From contig CP114126.1 in the NCBI GenBank assembly GCA_029959195.1, forward strand, positions 496,001 to 560,000: 64,000 nucleotides of DNA, written 5' to 3'. Source of the DNA: Dictyophora rubrovolvata. Lineage: Eukaryota; Basidiomycota; Agaricomycetes; Phallales; Phallaceae. Of the stretch, positions 45,072 through 58,769 are shown in pieces. Both the position numbers and the translations under genes were made by a program. The first letter of the stretch is position 1. Each line of letters begins with the position of its first letter. Under the pieces are notes generated by a model that saw only the letters and a list, made by a program, of their open reading frames with translations, made no database searches and was not told the DNA's origin.

Positions 45072-48000
45072 TCAAAGAGATAAATTTTCTAATGTTCCCT
45101 CTAGTGATACACTGCACTTATCTAATACATATGTTCGTAACTTGAGTAAATCCGAATCTCGATTATAGCATTGTGGGGGTAATATAGTATCTTCTCTTGT
45201 TTGATGGTAGAATAATATATCCCTCGTGTGCGGCGTTCTCCCTTTGTCTTGGGCGAGGATAGCTTTCAGGAGCTCTGTGGAACGAGTTGAACTAAAGTCT
45301 TCAGGAACGAGATCTGGCCAGATATTGGCAGCAAGGTGATGTATTACAAACCATCTAAGGAAACCACGAAGAGGATATTTGAAGAGAACGTTCAGATAAA
45401 GACCTAGGATCTGAGAGTTTCTTTCAATCGGCCATAGATATTCCTTGATATCACTGGAAAGCACATCTTCGGGGTCGATGTCAATGGTGCGTAGTACGTG
45501 TCCGTATTCGCCGAAAAATAAATTTCGATAATCCGGTAAATACGATAAAGATATAGGTGGTAGAAGAAGCTTGGCAAATAGGTGATGTCCGAATGAAATT
45601 GAGTCATAAAGGGCCAGAAAATCAGTATAGAATTGGTAGAAGGGCGTTTTCTTGCCAAGATAAGATTCTGAAGCCAGTTCTAGGGAATCGCTGGTAAAGT
45701 CCGTCGGAACACGTTCCTTACTGGCATTCCGAAAGGCAAATGGTAACAGCAAGTTCCGCAAAAATTTTTCTACCAAAGGGTTTCGATAAATTTCTCCCGT
45801 CTCTAATTGTCCTTGATCTTGTTCAAGCATGAACACCTTCATACAAGCAAAGATTGTTTCGGCTCGGTTCAAGGTACCTAGTGAAGTCAGATTTGAAGGA
45901 TAATTCTTGTTTATGCATTGTATCGCTAGAGTTAACCCCAGAGTGCCCTGGACTACTTCAAGTTCCGTAGCATCCCAGCTCGAAGGAAGGTATTTCAGCA
46001 CGTTGGACGTTCCTGATCGGAGTAAGTGATCCACAGGCCAGAAAACCCACGTACTTCTCAATGGGAAGATTGATGCACAATCCTGCTGAGACCACCTTTG
46101 GCGTAAAGTGGATAGCGACGGTAAGTGAAGGGAAGTTATCCGGGGCATTTCCTCCGATTTTGGCCAGAAATTGGGATAATAGTGCCTTTCCTTTTCGAGA
46201 TCATCGCCAACCGTTCTCGGTATGAACGTACCCGACCAAAAAGGTGAAAGCATGGTCAAATTCTGTTGGGAACGATTATTAACTTTCTCCAAAAGACGCT
46301 GCGCCGTGACATCCCGGTCGGTAGTCAAACACAGGCGTTGAACCACCCATTGAGCAAAATATTCGTCACCGGGCAGGAAAGTATGTAAAATACGCAACGC
46401 ATCTATAATCCAAGATGGGCTCGTCTCAGAAGCATCCGGAGTGAGACAGCGAATTCGTAAAACTAGAAAGAGAAGTGTGGACAGATGCCTAACAGACAAG
46501 TGAAGATCTTCAGACAGATTTCTATGAAGATTTTCTGCAGTTATAATTCGAAAAATCTCAAATGTAGCAGCACCTTCTATAACTAGACGCGAGATATCAC
46601 AGAGATTTGTCAAAAACAAATCGTAGGGGAGATGATCATCAGGCGACATGGAAGCCAGCGAAAGCCGTAGGTAAGTGTTGATTAACTCGAGGTGTGAAAC
46701 GAGAGATTTTATGTCAGAGTTCGTCAAATCAGTCTGGGAGCCAAAGGATATCTTAAGGAGCTCCAGCTTTCGGCGGAGCAAGATACCAAGTGAACCACCC
46801 AATATTTGAGACTTAAGGCTCAACACTAACCTGCCTTTCTCTTTCTCCCCGTTTCTAATTCCATTAACATGGGCACCTTCGGTCCAAGCGGCCAAGACAT
46901 GAAATACTCTTGTCCAAAGCAATTGTATTTCCTCGGACACAACTCCGTCAACCGATAATTCAACCAACGTATTCAAAAGCTCAAAAATATGATCGATCCA
47001 ATTGAATGCTTCGATCTGGCTCCATGTTATACCATGCGGAGGAGTTGTTTGGTGAGGATTCGTAGCACAGATTATTGCCGTCTCAAGGAGATCGAGGAGA
47101 GTAGAAAGTACAGAGGTAACACCAATTATATCGTTCGGTAAGTGCTCGTGTAGCTTCAATAGGAGGTGGGTGAAATACGTATGAATGTTGGAGAAAACGC
47201 TCGTGTAGAAACCGTATCTCATTAAGGATACGTAAAAGGACAACGTATCTCGAAGCATGCTGGCATGAATCTCGTTAAAGTCTAGTTCGTCCTGCATTGT
47301 TGTTACATATCTCAACAGTATATCCGCAGGACCGAGAAGATGTTGAGCGACCTCTCTGCTGCTTCGGGCTAACGCTTGCAAAATACGGATGGACTTTCGA
47401 TTTGGAGGATTGTCGGTGTCGCAAATCGTCGGGGATAGGTGAGATTCCAAGATAGCGCGGACTATCTCAGAATTAGTATTTGGATCCACAAGACTTTTGG
47501 CGTGTTTTTCAAAGTGACAGAGAACGAACAAGATGTCTAATATCGCGTCGTAGGTTGTTGAAACAGATGAATTGCTGGAGAGATGCGATTTCAGAGGAGA
47601 TAGTAGCCTTTGGACGGGTAGCATTGCCAAAAATGTGGCAGATTCTCTCGACAACAAAAATGAACGCTCGTGCTTGCAGGCTGAGTTACCTTTCGTTGCG
47701 TTGGAAGGAGGGGTCAAGTCAACGCAGGGGAATTTGTCGAGACCACCTAGATGCATCTCAACTTGGGTGCAACCTACGATAATCTCCCAAAGAACGTCCA
47801 CGGCGCGCTGACCTACCCAGCCACGTTCGGCAACAGCTTCAACCGCACTATCGAAGATATCTCTTCTCAGAGCACTGAGATCGACGCTACGATGAACGTC
47901 TCTCATAGGAATTGCCTCGGAGGTAAATACGGCTGTGTAAGTGTTTTGGAAAATCTTTCCTAACACTCCCAGTATGCTAACTCTTTGAGGGGGTGCAGAA

Positions 48001-49024
48001 CTTCTTGATAACTGAAGGAGATCTTCGATTGTATAACCAGCAGGGGTATCGGACGAGAAAGCTGAGCTTGTTGAAGCATGGTGATGTAGTCCTAGATGAG
48101 TTGGCAAACTGCGTATTTCTGAGGGAGAGAGTGGAGTTCCGGAGAGAGAGTATCTAATGGATGTTGACCCTTCTGAAAGTATTTGATCAATGGAAACGGG
48201 TTGAGGCATCATCCATGCTAGCGATGGATTGTCTTCTGGCGGGGTCTCAGAAGGAAAGAACTTTGCACGAATAGCTTCTGGAGAGTCGTCGTCCGCCTGA
48301 GTGACCGCGTCATCAGTTGGAAACGTGTTTAATTTGTTTAATGAGTATTTTAGGGTACGAATGTTTTCCCTATCATGCAAACTCTCTGGAGCGGGGAGCA
48401 GTAATCCTATAGGTCGTTTAGGAGAAGAGGGCGATGGCTCGTATACATAAATATCCGACTCAGTGGGATCGACAAAGCGAATCTTTCTTGCTGGTCGATG
48501 AGTTTTCTCAGAAGCCCGAGTTGCTCCCTCAGAGCCTTCTAAAAGCATGCTCAGCGACGAAAAAGTAGCGAGTGTGTGGAATAGCACAGCTAACCAGGAG
48601 CAGGAGACTGCAGATTAGCTCTCCTCCGATTTCTAACTTGTTGTAGTTTTCCCATAGTATCTAACATTCCATCCCCAAAATATTCGAGAATCTCTTCTCG
48701 CCCTTGAGCCCGCTCCTCGTCTGTCATCTCTGCGAAAAGAGTATCGGCCGATGTTGAGATGACATCATTTAAATATGACTGTTTCATTGAATGTTCAGGT
48801 ACTTCAGCATCTGGGGAAGTCAACTCCGCAGTCTTTCGTGGGCTTGCTGCTTGGACTGGTCGCTGTTGTTGTCGCGCACGTTTGAAGGTACTACTACCCT
48901 TTTCAGCCAGTCGATGGTGAGCAGCAGGAAACCCCGTTTTTTTATCTGATAACCCGACATCCACAGATTTTATTGAAGGTTGCGGGGTTCGCTCAAAGAC
49001 ATCTCGAATCATCAGAGGATTCAT
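45072..49024 (-). CDS. RNA polymerase II-associated protein 1 (RPAP1)
   Basis: RPAP1/Rba50 helps assemble and import RNA polymerase II. Two exons: 49024 to about 48595, then 48555 to 45072. The single intron joins QSPAP to EGSEGATRASE (donor GTTAGC, acceptor cttttag). Exon 1 contains the N-terminal motif (ADTLFAEMTDEERAQGREEI, EYFGDGML). Exon 2 begins with RKIRFVDPTES and the RPAP1 core (IRYSLSGTPLSPSE, LPTHLGLHHHA, LAGYTIEDLLQLSRS-like, RVSILGVLGKI), followed by an approximately 900-residue helical-repeat region with no motif. Total about 1310 aa, usual for the family. Convergent with GCP3. Confidence 0.85.
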
Positions 49025-49595
49025 ACAAGCAGGAAGACAGGGTGGCTTACATAAGAGTCGTCTTACAGCGTGGGAACGTGCGGGGCGACCGTGTCCACTA
49101 CAGTTGCTGTTGATGTCCTAAAATAAAAGTGCGGTGCGTTTGCACCACGTCCTGAGACCTGCTGGGGATTTCACACAGGCTACATTTGGCATGTGTGCTA
49201 TTCGATCACGATCTCTGAAGATGGGTGCGTTTAGATATCAGTGGAGCTCAGGACGCAGAATAGGGCATAGTGCCTTCAGGTCGTTTCGCCACTGGCAGAC
49301 CATTTCCGAAACTTGCACCCATGGATGTATTATTATTTATCGGCAAACAAACATTCGTTCTTGTCGAGTCCTGTACGTGATCCTTATTTGAGCGCCTTGT
49401 CGGCACTAATGCGAAGGTCGCAGCTGGAATAGCGTCGAATTGGTTCCTGTTTCTTTGGTTCTGATGGGTGCCGTTGGTCCATCACAATCATTTCCATACA
49501 TCTGATTGCAATGTCCGATATTAAATAGTAAGAATTGGGTTAGATGTCCCCAAAGTACTAGTCCTGCACCCCTCCTCCGATCTGACAACGAGCTC
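49025..49595. promoter_or_regulatory. Divergent promoter of RPAP1 and the seven-helix protein
   Basis: 571 bp between the two start codons. No tRNA or other RNA gene was recognised here, and no clear TATA box. Confidence 0.4.
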
Positions 49596-50858
49596 ATGTC
49601 GGGGCTTTCCACCGAGGATCATGTAACGAGCGTGTTCATTGCTACCCTTTTCTTCGGAATATATCTAGCAACCTTGTTCAGCTGCTTACGATGGTTAATG
49701 TTTGCCGATGAAGGTTGGAAATTGCGCAAAGATATTTACTGGTTTTCTCTAATTATCACCTTACTGCTCTGTTGTTTCTCGGCTGCAAACCTTGCACTTA
49801 CATTACGAAGTTTAAGAATGGAAGTTCAGTCACCCCCCCCTCCCGCCATGATAGTCTCTTCGAAGGGCACACCTCCCGCCCCTAACTGGGTTTCGATATT
49901 CGATGTATGTCCTAGCTCTAATTATTCCTACTCTGTGTCGCTAATTACGTCTGCAGTGTACAACCTCTAACCTTTCCGCCCTTCTGGCAGATATGGTGTT
50001 GGTAAGCTTCAGAATTTCAGTGTTGCCGTCTCCAATTCCTTATTGAACCGTGACGATATTAGATTTACAGATGCTGGGTTATCTCTGAGAAATCATTTCC
50101 CATCGTCCTACTGCCTATCCTTTTTTGGTTGGGTGGCTTAACTTGCACTATTCTACAAGCGTACTGGCAAATTATACAAAAGGCGGGATTGCTGACTGCC
50201 TTCCAGCCCATTGACATGCAGATAGGACCTGGTTCCATTCTCACGGCGTTTTGGGGCTGTACAATTATCATAAATGCCTACGCAACACGTGCGTCCTCTC
50301 TTTCCAAATGCTTGCTTTTATTCATTTCTTTATTTATATGATTATTGTGTCTCTTATAGTGGTTATTGCACGTCGGCTTTGGCTCTACTCAAAAAACGAA
50401 ACAGGTGATATAAAGCCGTACCGCTCCCTTCGATTTGTCGGTCGTGTTTTTACCGAGTCGGGATTGTTGTACCTAACGATTACGGTTATTCACTTGGTTG
50501 CGTGGTTTACTCCAAGCGCCTACGCAATCTCTGTGATTTCTAATATAGTAAGTATTTGATTATTCGCTCACCACACTGCTGTGTTTGCCAACCCCTTACC
50601 CATCCGCACCAGAATCTTCCCATAATTGGCATTGCATATAATCTCATCATCATTCGTACGTATCACAAGAAAGCAGACGAAGATTCCGCATATAGAAATC
50701 AGCCACATGAACCTTCTATCGAATTTGCCTCGACGAAAACCGTCATGCACTGTCATTTTACCATGACTGATAATGCTTCTTCGTCAGAGACTGTGGCGGT
50801 TCCCGCTAGACCCACAAGTGCTCTTCAGGTATTAGATATTTACCCCGAGATGGTATAA
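49596..50858 (+). CDS. Seven-helix membrane protein of agaricomycete type
   Basis: Starts MSGLSTEDHVTSVFIATLFF. Hydrophobic segments appear in order near FIATLFFGIYLATLFSCLRW, WFSLIITLLLCCFSAANLAL, then after introns IVLLPILFWLGGLTCTILQA, LTAFWGCTIIINAYAT, VSLIVVIARRLWLY, LLYLTITVIHLVAWF and ISVISNIV/LPIIGIAYNLIIIRTYHKK. The C-terminal tail is short and Ser-rich. This is the pattern of the very large, uncharacterised families of small membrane proteins in mushroom genomes. Transport or receptor function is not known. Five or six exons, all with short introns. Confidence 0.75.
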
Positions 50859-51087
50859 GACTTTTCATTTTTCGAATAACTCACGTATCCTGTATCACAT
50901 ATTCATGTAATGTACACCGCTAATGCCCAATTAAGGTGGAAACTTTTGCTTCTAAAGTCATCATTGCCTTTGAGATCTGACGTTGACGATTTCTCAAAGC
51001 AGTCGAGCTTGTCAATACTTTGGCAATGGTTAACTTGTCCAGAATCCCACTGATTCTTTAGAACTACACTAAGAACGATTAATTAGC
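50859..51087. other. Convergent 3' region
   Basis: 229 bp between the stops of the seven-helix gene and MED17. No gene seen. Confidence 0.4.
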
Positions 51088-53349
51088 TTAAACAAGATGT
51101 TCTAACAGTGTCAGATATCCAGCTTAGTAGAGGGATGGAAAGCTCGGTACTATATCGTAGCACGATTTTGTCATCTAGTCTGCTCTTAACTTGCACGACC
51201 GTGGCCGACAGCTCCGAGGATTTTTCTTCGCCAAAGTACAGCTCACAAATTCTGGGAAAAAGACAAGATATATAGGTATGTACTTATCCAACAAATCAAG
51301 ACTCACAATACTGTGCTTTCCCAGCGACCAACGACTTTGTTGCTTAACTGGTCCACGAACCAGGATCCGCATTTCGCGGTAGAAGCTTTTTCGCCGATTT
51401 TTCGGATGTCTTCGAGAAGACCTCTCTGAACCTCGTCTCTCAGGATCTGACAGAGCTGGGGAACGGACGTTATTGTTAATATTGCTTGTGGCAAGCTGGT
51501 TGAGAGGCTAGAAGGTGCCTGGAAAGTGAAATGAAGGGTATGGCTGAAGTATGAGGTGAATGGGGTGACATATTGGCAAAATCAAACAAAAAAGAAGTAT
51601 AACATACTGTTTATTTACACGCAGAATGGCATCACCCCCAATCCGTGACCTTTCTTCAGCATTTAAAAAATCAACTAGTTGCAAACCAGTCTCCCCCACG
51701 GGATTGAAATAAAGCTTGTTCGGAACACAGGCTTGGGTTAACAACCGTACCATCGCATGCAACTCGTTTTCAATACGTTGATAAAAGACTCTGTACTGTA
51801 GCACGTTTACGACAGGAAGTAACAGTTGCGAAGTTTGTGTCGGCCGAGGTCGATTGCTCGGTCCTTGAGAGGAAGAAAGCCGAGTGCATCTCGTATGCTT
51901 ATGAGACCGGAGGAGTAAAAGAATGAGACAAGAGTGTATTAGTTCACATGTAGCAGAATCACGTCCACTTCGTGAGGGTTCCCAGGGGGTTTCAAGCTTT
52001 GAAATTTGAACTTGAGAACTCCGAGTCATGTCAAGCTGTACAAATCAGGTACTTACAAGTTCAAATCGTAATTCAAGATCCTGGGAAACCTCCACTGCGA
52101 TTAGACGTTCTGAAACGCGCGAAGAAGCTGTTGGTAAGACTGCAGCTTCCTTGATCAATTGTGAAAATATTTCTTGATCAATTATCTCGTTTCGGGCTGT
52201 AGTCAAGCGTGAATGTATCGTTTCATCTGCTGCTTCTTTGTATGTATCATGAAAAATGTGCTGTTGTCCGACCTCATCTAGCTTTACCAAGCTCACACGC
52301 ATTCGCGTATGCTGATGTCGGGGAAAGGTGAGAGGATTATGATCGGAATTATGGACAGCCAAATATGCCATGGCACGCTGTTTGAAAATGGCAGGGGCTA
52401 GTTGATAATGAACTTGAATTCGTTATTCGAGATGATGAATAAACTCACATTCCGCCAAACCGAATGAAATCCAGAAGTCGTGGGCAGCTTTGTCTGCTCC
52501 TTTTCCAGTCTGAGAACCCATGGGAAGAGGAGAGGGAACCAAACTCCAATTGGCAGACCTTGTATCTAGTGCATCATCCCAATACTTCCTTCCGCGTGAA
52601 CGTACTCTCTCGAGGGTGTCGGCAGCTGTTTTGAATGTGGTGGCAGCTTTACGCAGTGCCTCATCCTTGCCACCCAGAATATATTGAGAGTTGAAAGCTT
52701 GCACCGAAGGAATATCGCTCGGTTTGGTTACAGTTATCGTGCCAAATGCATCCTTTGGTACATCCGGGGGATGGTTTTTATCCGAAGGTGATAGCATAGC
52801 GGTGAGTAGATCACGAGCAAGGGTTATCTCCCCTTGAGCTACACTGAGCATCGTCAAAGCAAACTAACGAAAGATCAGACGAAATCCACGAGCTCACTGA
52901 AGTTGCATCAAAATATCCTGACGTAGCTGAGTTAACTCTTCTGATGTCATCGGATTATTGTTTGAGCTTGGCTCTTCTACATTTTCGGGTTCTCCAGAGG
53001 GTGTTCCGACTTGAGTGCTTGCAATGTCCTCGTCGTCGGTAATATCACCGGCTTTCAGTTTGTCGAAGAAGTCAATTCCACGCTCAACGAATATTCTCCG
53101 AAAATTTTCTCCTAAATTCTGGGTTACAGTCCGCCTCCTACAGAGACATTACATTCACGTTGATGCCACAGGGATGAGGTCGACATACGGTTCTAAGATA
53201 TGAGTACCATCTTCCGTTATATCCACGAGCTCGAGAATGGGGTCGCCCTTATCATCTTTCAATTTGTCAGTAAAAGCATGTTCATACATCTTTTTGAACT
53301 ACCTACTTTTATAAGGCCTTTCTAATGATAATTTCTGTGCCTCCTCCAT
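51088..53349 (-). CDS. MED17: Mediator complex subunit 17 (Srb4)
   Basis: Essential subunit of the Mediator head, contacting RNA polymerase II. The start MEEAQKLSLERPYK (53349) is followed by an intron (donor GTAGGT) to NDKGDPILELVDITEDGTHI, then RRIFVERGIDFFDKL, MTSEELTQLRQDIL, QGEITLARDLLTAMLSP, the R..W.L.P motif (SANWSLVPSPLPMG), DFWISFGLAEC, and a C-terminal half ending with ICELYFGEEKSSELS and SWISDTVRTSCLS*. About eight exons. An in-frame stop just upstream supports this start. Head to head with CAF16. Confidence 0.85.
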
Positions 53350-53448
53350 GGGGAAAGCTGCATCAACTTTTATTCAATTTCGAAGTTCGCGCTTTGAGTC
53401 TAACACTCATTCTTACATAATGAACTCACCGCGTCTCTGCCAATTGCG
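53350..53448. promoter_or_regulatory. 99-bp bidirectional promoter (MED17 / CAF16)
   Basis: The two ATG codons are 99 bp apart on opposite strands, so both core promoters and 5' UTRs lie here. T-rich (ttttattcaatttcg), no consensus TATA. Confidence 0.6.
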
Positions 53449-54750
53449 ATGTCGAGTGACGATGCCATTTTTATCAAATCTCTGACTTATTCTTATATAT
53501 CTGGTACCGAACCGGTTTTGAAAGATATTGATTTATGTCTTCCCAAAGGCTCCAGGACCTTACTTATTGGAGCAAATGGAGGTTCGTCGACAACATTTTT
53601 TAGCAAGGATGCATTAACGATAACATGGCAAATGCAGCCGGAAAGTCGACGCTTCTTCAGATTTTAGCGGGCAAGAAAATGACGAAAAGCTCGGTTCGTA
53701 TTTTAGGGAAGGACGTCTTCCGAAACATTCCTGAGGTACGATGACCAGGCAGAAGTTCTTGATGATCAATATGACACGCACACTCAAAGGGTGTAACCTA
53801 TCTTGGAACAGAGTGGTAATCTCAAAAATCTGCCTTATAGATGTAGCGATTCATTTTGTTTTAAGGGCGATGAATCCTGTCGTAAGAAGTGACGTTGTCG
53901 TATCCACATTTCTCGACTCCGTTGGCGGATACAGACATAAAGAACGGAGAGACATTCTTCTGGACATCCTTGACGTTGACTTGGATTGGCACATGCACAC
54001 CATCTCAGATGGAGAAAGACGTCGTGTACAATTAGTTATGGGGCTCATGAGCGAATGGGATGTCCTGTTACTGGACGAGGTATCCTTTCAATCTTATTTG
54101 AATCGTGGTGCAGTAAACTCAATTACAATAAAATAAAAAGGTTACGGTCGATCTAGACGTTCTTGTTAGAGATGATTTACTGAAATTCCTTAAGAACGAA
54201 AGCGAGACGAGGGGTGCCACCATTTTATGTGAGTCTGAGTGGGTTTGGTTGTCAGCTCAAAGTTAATTTGCTTTTAAATGTCTCTTTCAGATGCCACGCA
54301 TATATTTGACGGTAAGTGAAGCTTCTCCATAATCTTGTCTTTTCATCAACAAGTCTCTAGGGTTGAGTTTTTTTCCCACGAACATCATTCATATGCGACT
54401 AGGGTCTTTCGCATCGCCTCCCATATCTTGGTCGTTAACCGATCCTGGAATAAACACATCTAGTTATCATACAGGCTCGCATCTTCATGAAGTGGCTTTG
54501 GGGTGGCTGAAGGCAGACAGGCAGCTTCGCAAACAGGAGGAGGAAATTGGCAATAGAGTTAAAACCCGCGGCCCACGTAGAAATCAGGTTTGTTACACGA
54601 ATACTTTACATATATGTATGCAAACCCATAATCTTTTATTTTAGGACATACCTAGCGATTCTGAAACTTTTTATAGAAAGTGAGTAGCTCAATTCACATT
54701 AACAAGAAATTTGTGATTATTTTTCTTTCAGGTACGACTACATGCATTAG
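53449..54750 (+). CDS. CAF16: CCR4-NOT-associated ABC ATPase CAF16
   Basis: Soluble ABC-type ATPase without membrane domain, linked to the CCR4-NOT complex in yeast. Starts IFIKSLTYSYISGTEPVLKD. Walker A is split by an intron: LLIGANG|AGKSTLLQILAG (join shown by the G + CC codon). After RILGKDVFRNIPE come GVTYLGTEW, then AMNPVVRSDVVVSTFL, the ABC signature ISDGERRRVQLVMGL (CAF16-like SDGE in place of SGGQ), Walker B WDVLLLDE, VTVDLDVLVRDDLL, and the H-loop YATHIFDG. The last exon gives FYRKYDYMH*. About eight exons; ends at 54750. Confidence 0.87.
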
Positions 54751-54874
54751 AGATCATTATTATCCGGAGCTCAACCTCCACAATTTCGGCGGTCTATCTA
54801 TTAGAAGTGTATGATTATAAAGAAATTTAAGCATGTCTGAAGGAAGTTGGATACTATTATAATCGATACAAAAC
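54751..54874. other. Convergent 3' region of CAF16 and VIP1
   Basis: 124 bp between stops; no gene. Confidence 0.4.
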
Positions 54875-57800
54875 TTATGGTTGCTGTGATACGTCACTGC
54901 TGCTGCCATTTGTATGCGCACCAAGAGGTAGCCTGATGGGCTCGAAAGGATTGAAGGGTTCAAAATCATCCTCCTAAAACGCAATGAATTCCACAATCAT
55001 AGAGATTCACCAAACGTATGTACCTCCGCAACTCTATCGAAGTGTTTCGAAAGCTTCTCAATCACCAGACTATAATCCAAATGGTGGGTTAATTTCCTAA
55101 GAAACGGAAGTAAGGTAGGTAACAATTTTCAATTTTTGAGTGGACAAAAAAAAAGACATTACCTTCGAGGCTGCACGTTCAAAGAATGTCGAGCGTCCAA
55201 TGCGGAATCCAAGACGTTAGTCGAATGTGCTCCCTCACTGATAGACAATCGAATTGAATATTCTTTGTCCGATTTTCCCCTGCCTCCGTTTCGTTCATAT
55301 AATTCAAAACTAAAGTCGGTCGTAATGCTACCCCTTACGAAAATGGACTTTTACATACGTTATATGCGACTGCAACGCAGTTATTATCATTGCCATTAAA
55401 ATCCAAAATCAAGCAACGTACCGCATAATCAAGTTCCGGAATTCGTGGCTGGGCAATTGGGAGCCCAGAGTAAAGAACCAAATTCACGAGTGTGTGTATA
55501 TGACTTTCCTGATGATTGCTATGAATTTCAAATCCATCGCCGGAACACAAAGCTTGCCTTGGTGAAATAAGCTGTTATAGAACTACCATCCGTATTCCTT
55601 GCGTTTTCAAGATCGCCAACGACTTGTCGGAGTAGTGGCAATGAAGTGAGAACTCCGATTTCTTCCCTGAGAATTGTGAACCTACCATCATACCGTCGAA
55701 TCAGACAAAAACTCACTTCTCATGCGGGTCTATGCCATATTCCTGTGGTGCGACAAGGTCGAAAAGGGCTTTAGCCCTAGCATATAATTCGTGTAATTTT
55801 CTGTCTTTAGTATTTATGCCATACTTCCCACCATGCTCATCAAAAATTGCGAATAAAAATGTTCTATGATGTAAAGCGCAGTACTTTATAGTATCGTAAA
55901 GTTCTGACACCTTGTACAAACTAGTAAGCAAGATGCTCTTCACTAAAACCAACACTTACCCGAGAGGGATCAAATTTTTCCTGTTTTACATCGCAAAAAT
56001 CTTCGAATAATTTCTCCCATCTCTCGGCAAACAACCAAGGTTCATCCCCACAACACCTGTTTGGTGTGGGAAAACCATTGGGGAATCGATAATGAGCCGA
56101 CACTCACCACCGAGGCTGAATCTTATCAACATCCATCGTCTTAAAATTACGGCGCATGATGGCCCTAAAGGAGCTCAAGAGTTGAATGACTTCTTTGACG
56201 ACTTCCACTGGCTCCTTTTTCAAACTCTTGGGCCAAACAAGCTCAGGACGTTTCTCCGATTCACCTGGTCGCAATAATATTTTAAGTCTCTTCTTAACGT
56301 CGTCCATTAGATCTTTAGCAGCATTTGAATCATCTAACAAGTCTTTTCTAACTATCAGCCTCGGGGGTTCTTGAAAGCCGAATTAAGCATGGTTTCAAAT
56401 TTTTTGGACATGAATATTTACCACAATCCACAGTCGGGGGACGTAAAGCTGCAGCGAAAATTTCCGCCGAGCTCATAACGCGTCGCTCAGAAGAGGTATA
56501 AATCTTGAATATAAGGAATATAAATTAATGTGTATTGTCGACTCTGTTCAAGCCAAAAAAAAAAAAACTCACCATAACATTGTTCAATGCGTCTTTGTCT
56601 GATTTTTTTGTTAGAGCCAATACGATTAAATACTGCATAATGATCGACGTACTCATGATGGAAATGTCCTTCTTGAAACTTTCGCCCAAATCCCGAGATT
56701 GATATTTTGCAGCATGAGTAAACTATGTAAACCAGTTTAGCGGTGAAGTTGGTTTAGAACATAGCGTACCTCGCCTCCCCATTTGAAAACCAATTGCAAT
56801 TTAACCAATTTTCTAGTGCTCCCTAGTATCCGTTTGGAGTAACCAGGTTTTAACTGAGCCTTGGTTCCGGGTAAATCAATTTTCTTGCCCAATTGAATAT
56901 TTAAGGCTTCCAGTTTGGCAAGATCGTCTCCTGATGCGCCTAATTTCTTCGCTTCGGCTATGGCATCAGCCAGTAGCTTCAATTGGCCAGCTTCTCGAAG
57001 AATGACCTCCTCTGTATCGCCACTTAGCAGAACTACGAAGGGCATGGCCCATTTTTCTGAGATCGGAAAATTGAACTTTAACTTCTGCTTGGGAGTGCGA
57101 TCTGCATGTCGGAAAACTATCAAACGTTATGTGACGATAAGAACATGGATGAAGGGGATGAAGGAGATAAAGGGAAAACAAACCTGTCACATTCGCTTTG
57201 AGCAGCCATGTATTGGAGTCGTTAGTTGTCGTTTCGCTAGCAATTATGGATGGAAGAACTGGTGTCTCCCTGAAACAGACGTCAGCTAATATTTCAGCTG
57301 CTTTATCTGTTTGTATTGTTAGGAAACAACTCTCAGTTTAAATGAAAGTAATGAACCATAATATAAATCGCTTCCTTTTACGAAACTCCATCCATTGACA
57401 TCAATTACAAGACTTTTAGCTCCACTTTCGCAACGAAGAAGGTCAAAGCCACAAACGCTTTGTCCGAATCCGACGGCAATTTTAGCTGCCCAAGATTTTT
57501 CCTCGTCAGTGAGGCGTGTTATGAATCTGGGATTGTAAGAAGATCACTCTGTTCATTTATATAATTACCATACCGGATTTCTTTCCCTTCTGTATTACGG
57601 CGAACGACACCGTCTACAACGGGTGATTTACGCGTTTCCGCATGGGTATATTCTGCGCCAACGGTATAAACTTTAATATCCTCGGCTGGAGAGTCATCCT
57701 CATTTGAATGCTGATGGGGACCGGTGAGGTATGCCGACTTACAATTATCGACGTCGATGAATTGTTCATATATGTACGAGCCATCCATTCGAGGAGACAT

Positions 57801-58769
57801 TAACGTGGGATCGAGCTCACTCGATTTATTACCAACCTGAACTGGAACTCAGTCTGAGTCGTCAGTTTTTTATAAGGTGGGAGGCCATACCTTCCGGAAA
57901 AGCTTCCGGCCGCCACCTTCTCTGAAATAGATATAAATGTTATGATCCTCGCCACTGAATGGTTTTTCCACGAAGGGTTTTTCCAGAACTTCACCATCGA
58001 TAATAATGGCCTTGCCGTCTTCTCGTAGTGTGACAGTCTTGGGTCTCTGTGCCTCTCCAAGCCTCAGGCCCAAATTATCTAGCATATATTGCTGGACTTC
58101 TGGATGAACCGTTGGACCACCATCTCGAGATACTTCAATCCGACGCGGAGTAGGGATATGAAGATGATCAAGGACGGCATTCACCAGTCGACGGTCCCAC
58201 AATAAAGACTGCGTAGGGAGGTCATTGATACAAAATGGACGACGAAGTTTGACATAAGAAACGGCTTTCCACAAAGGAAAATCGACGCTGAAAAAAGAAA
58301 TTAAAATATCGCATCTAGGCCATTTCTCCACCTCTTATTATTATGAACGGTTCAGGTAAGATGTCACAAAAGAACGAGTGAATGAGTTGAACTTGCCTTC
58401 GTCAAGTATGACTTTATCCCCGAACACTTTTATCTCAATTGCACCTTTACTCCTTTCTCTAATACGAGTCAAGATTTCTCTCATTGCCTTAGAGCGAGCT
58501 TTGATATCCATAGCACAGACGCCTAGAACACAAGAAGCGGGTAGATTGAGGGACAGATTATTGTACCGGCTCCATATATCCTGCTTAGAAAGTACCGAAA
58601 AGTTCTCAGAAGACGTTGTAGGTGACGGGGAAAGCGAACGAGAAGCAAGTGAATGTGATCTCGAATGGCCTTTGAAACCAGGAGAGTCGCCGGTAGAACG
58701 AAACCAGGCACTGCTGCGAGAGTGAGGTCGACTTGAAATTGGTGTATTAGGCTGTTGTCCCCCGTCCAT
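54875..58769 (-). CDS. VIP1: Inositol hexakisphosphate/PP-IP5 kinase (VIP1/Asp1)
   Basis: Bifunctional enzyme making and removing the 1-position pyrophosphate of inositol pyrophosphates; controls phosphate signalling and polarised growth. After a disordered, Ser-rich N-terminus come [15 protein letters not shown], then the ATP-grasp kinase: [77 protein letters not shown] and [12 protein letters not shown]. The histidine acid phosphatase domain follows: [21 protein letters not shown], then [18 protein letters not shown] (near 56.5 kb). The last exon reads [18 protein letters not shown] and stops at 54877-54875. About 17 exons, full domain set. The catalytic His of RHADRT is present. Confidence 0.9.

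Noticed and set aside
49065-49200. GC-richer patch considered as a possible tRNA
   Set aside because: No cloverleaf arms or A/B box pair could be found by eye.
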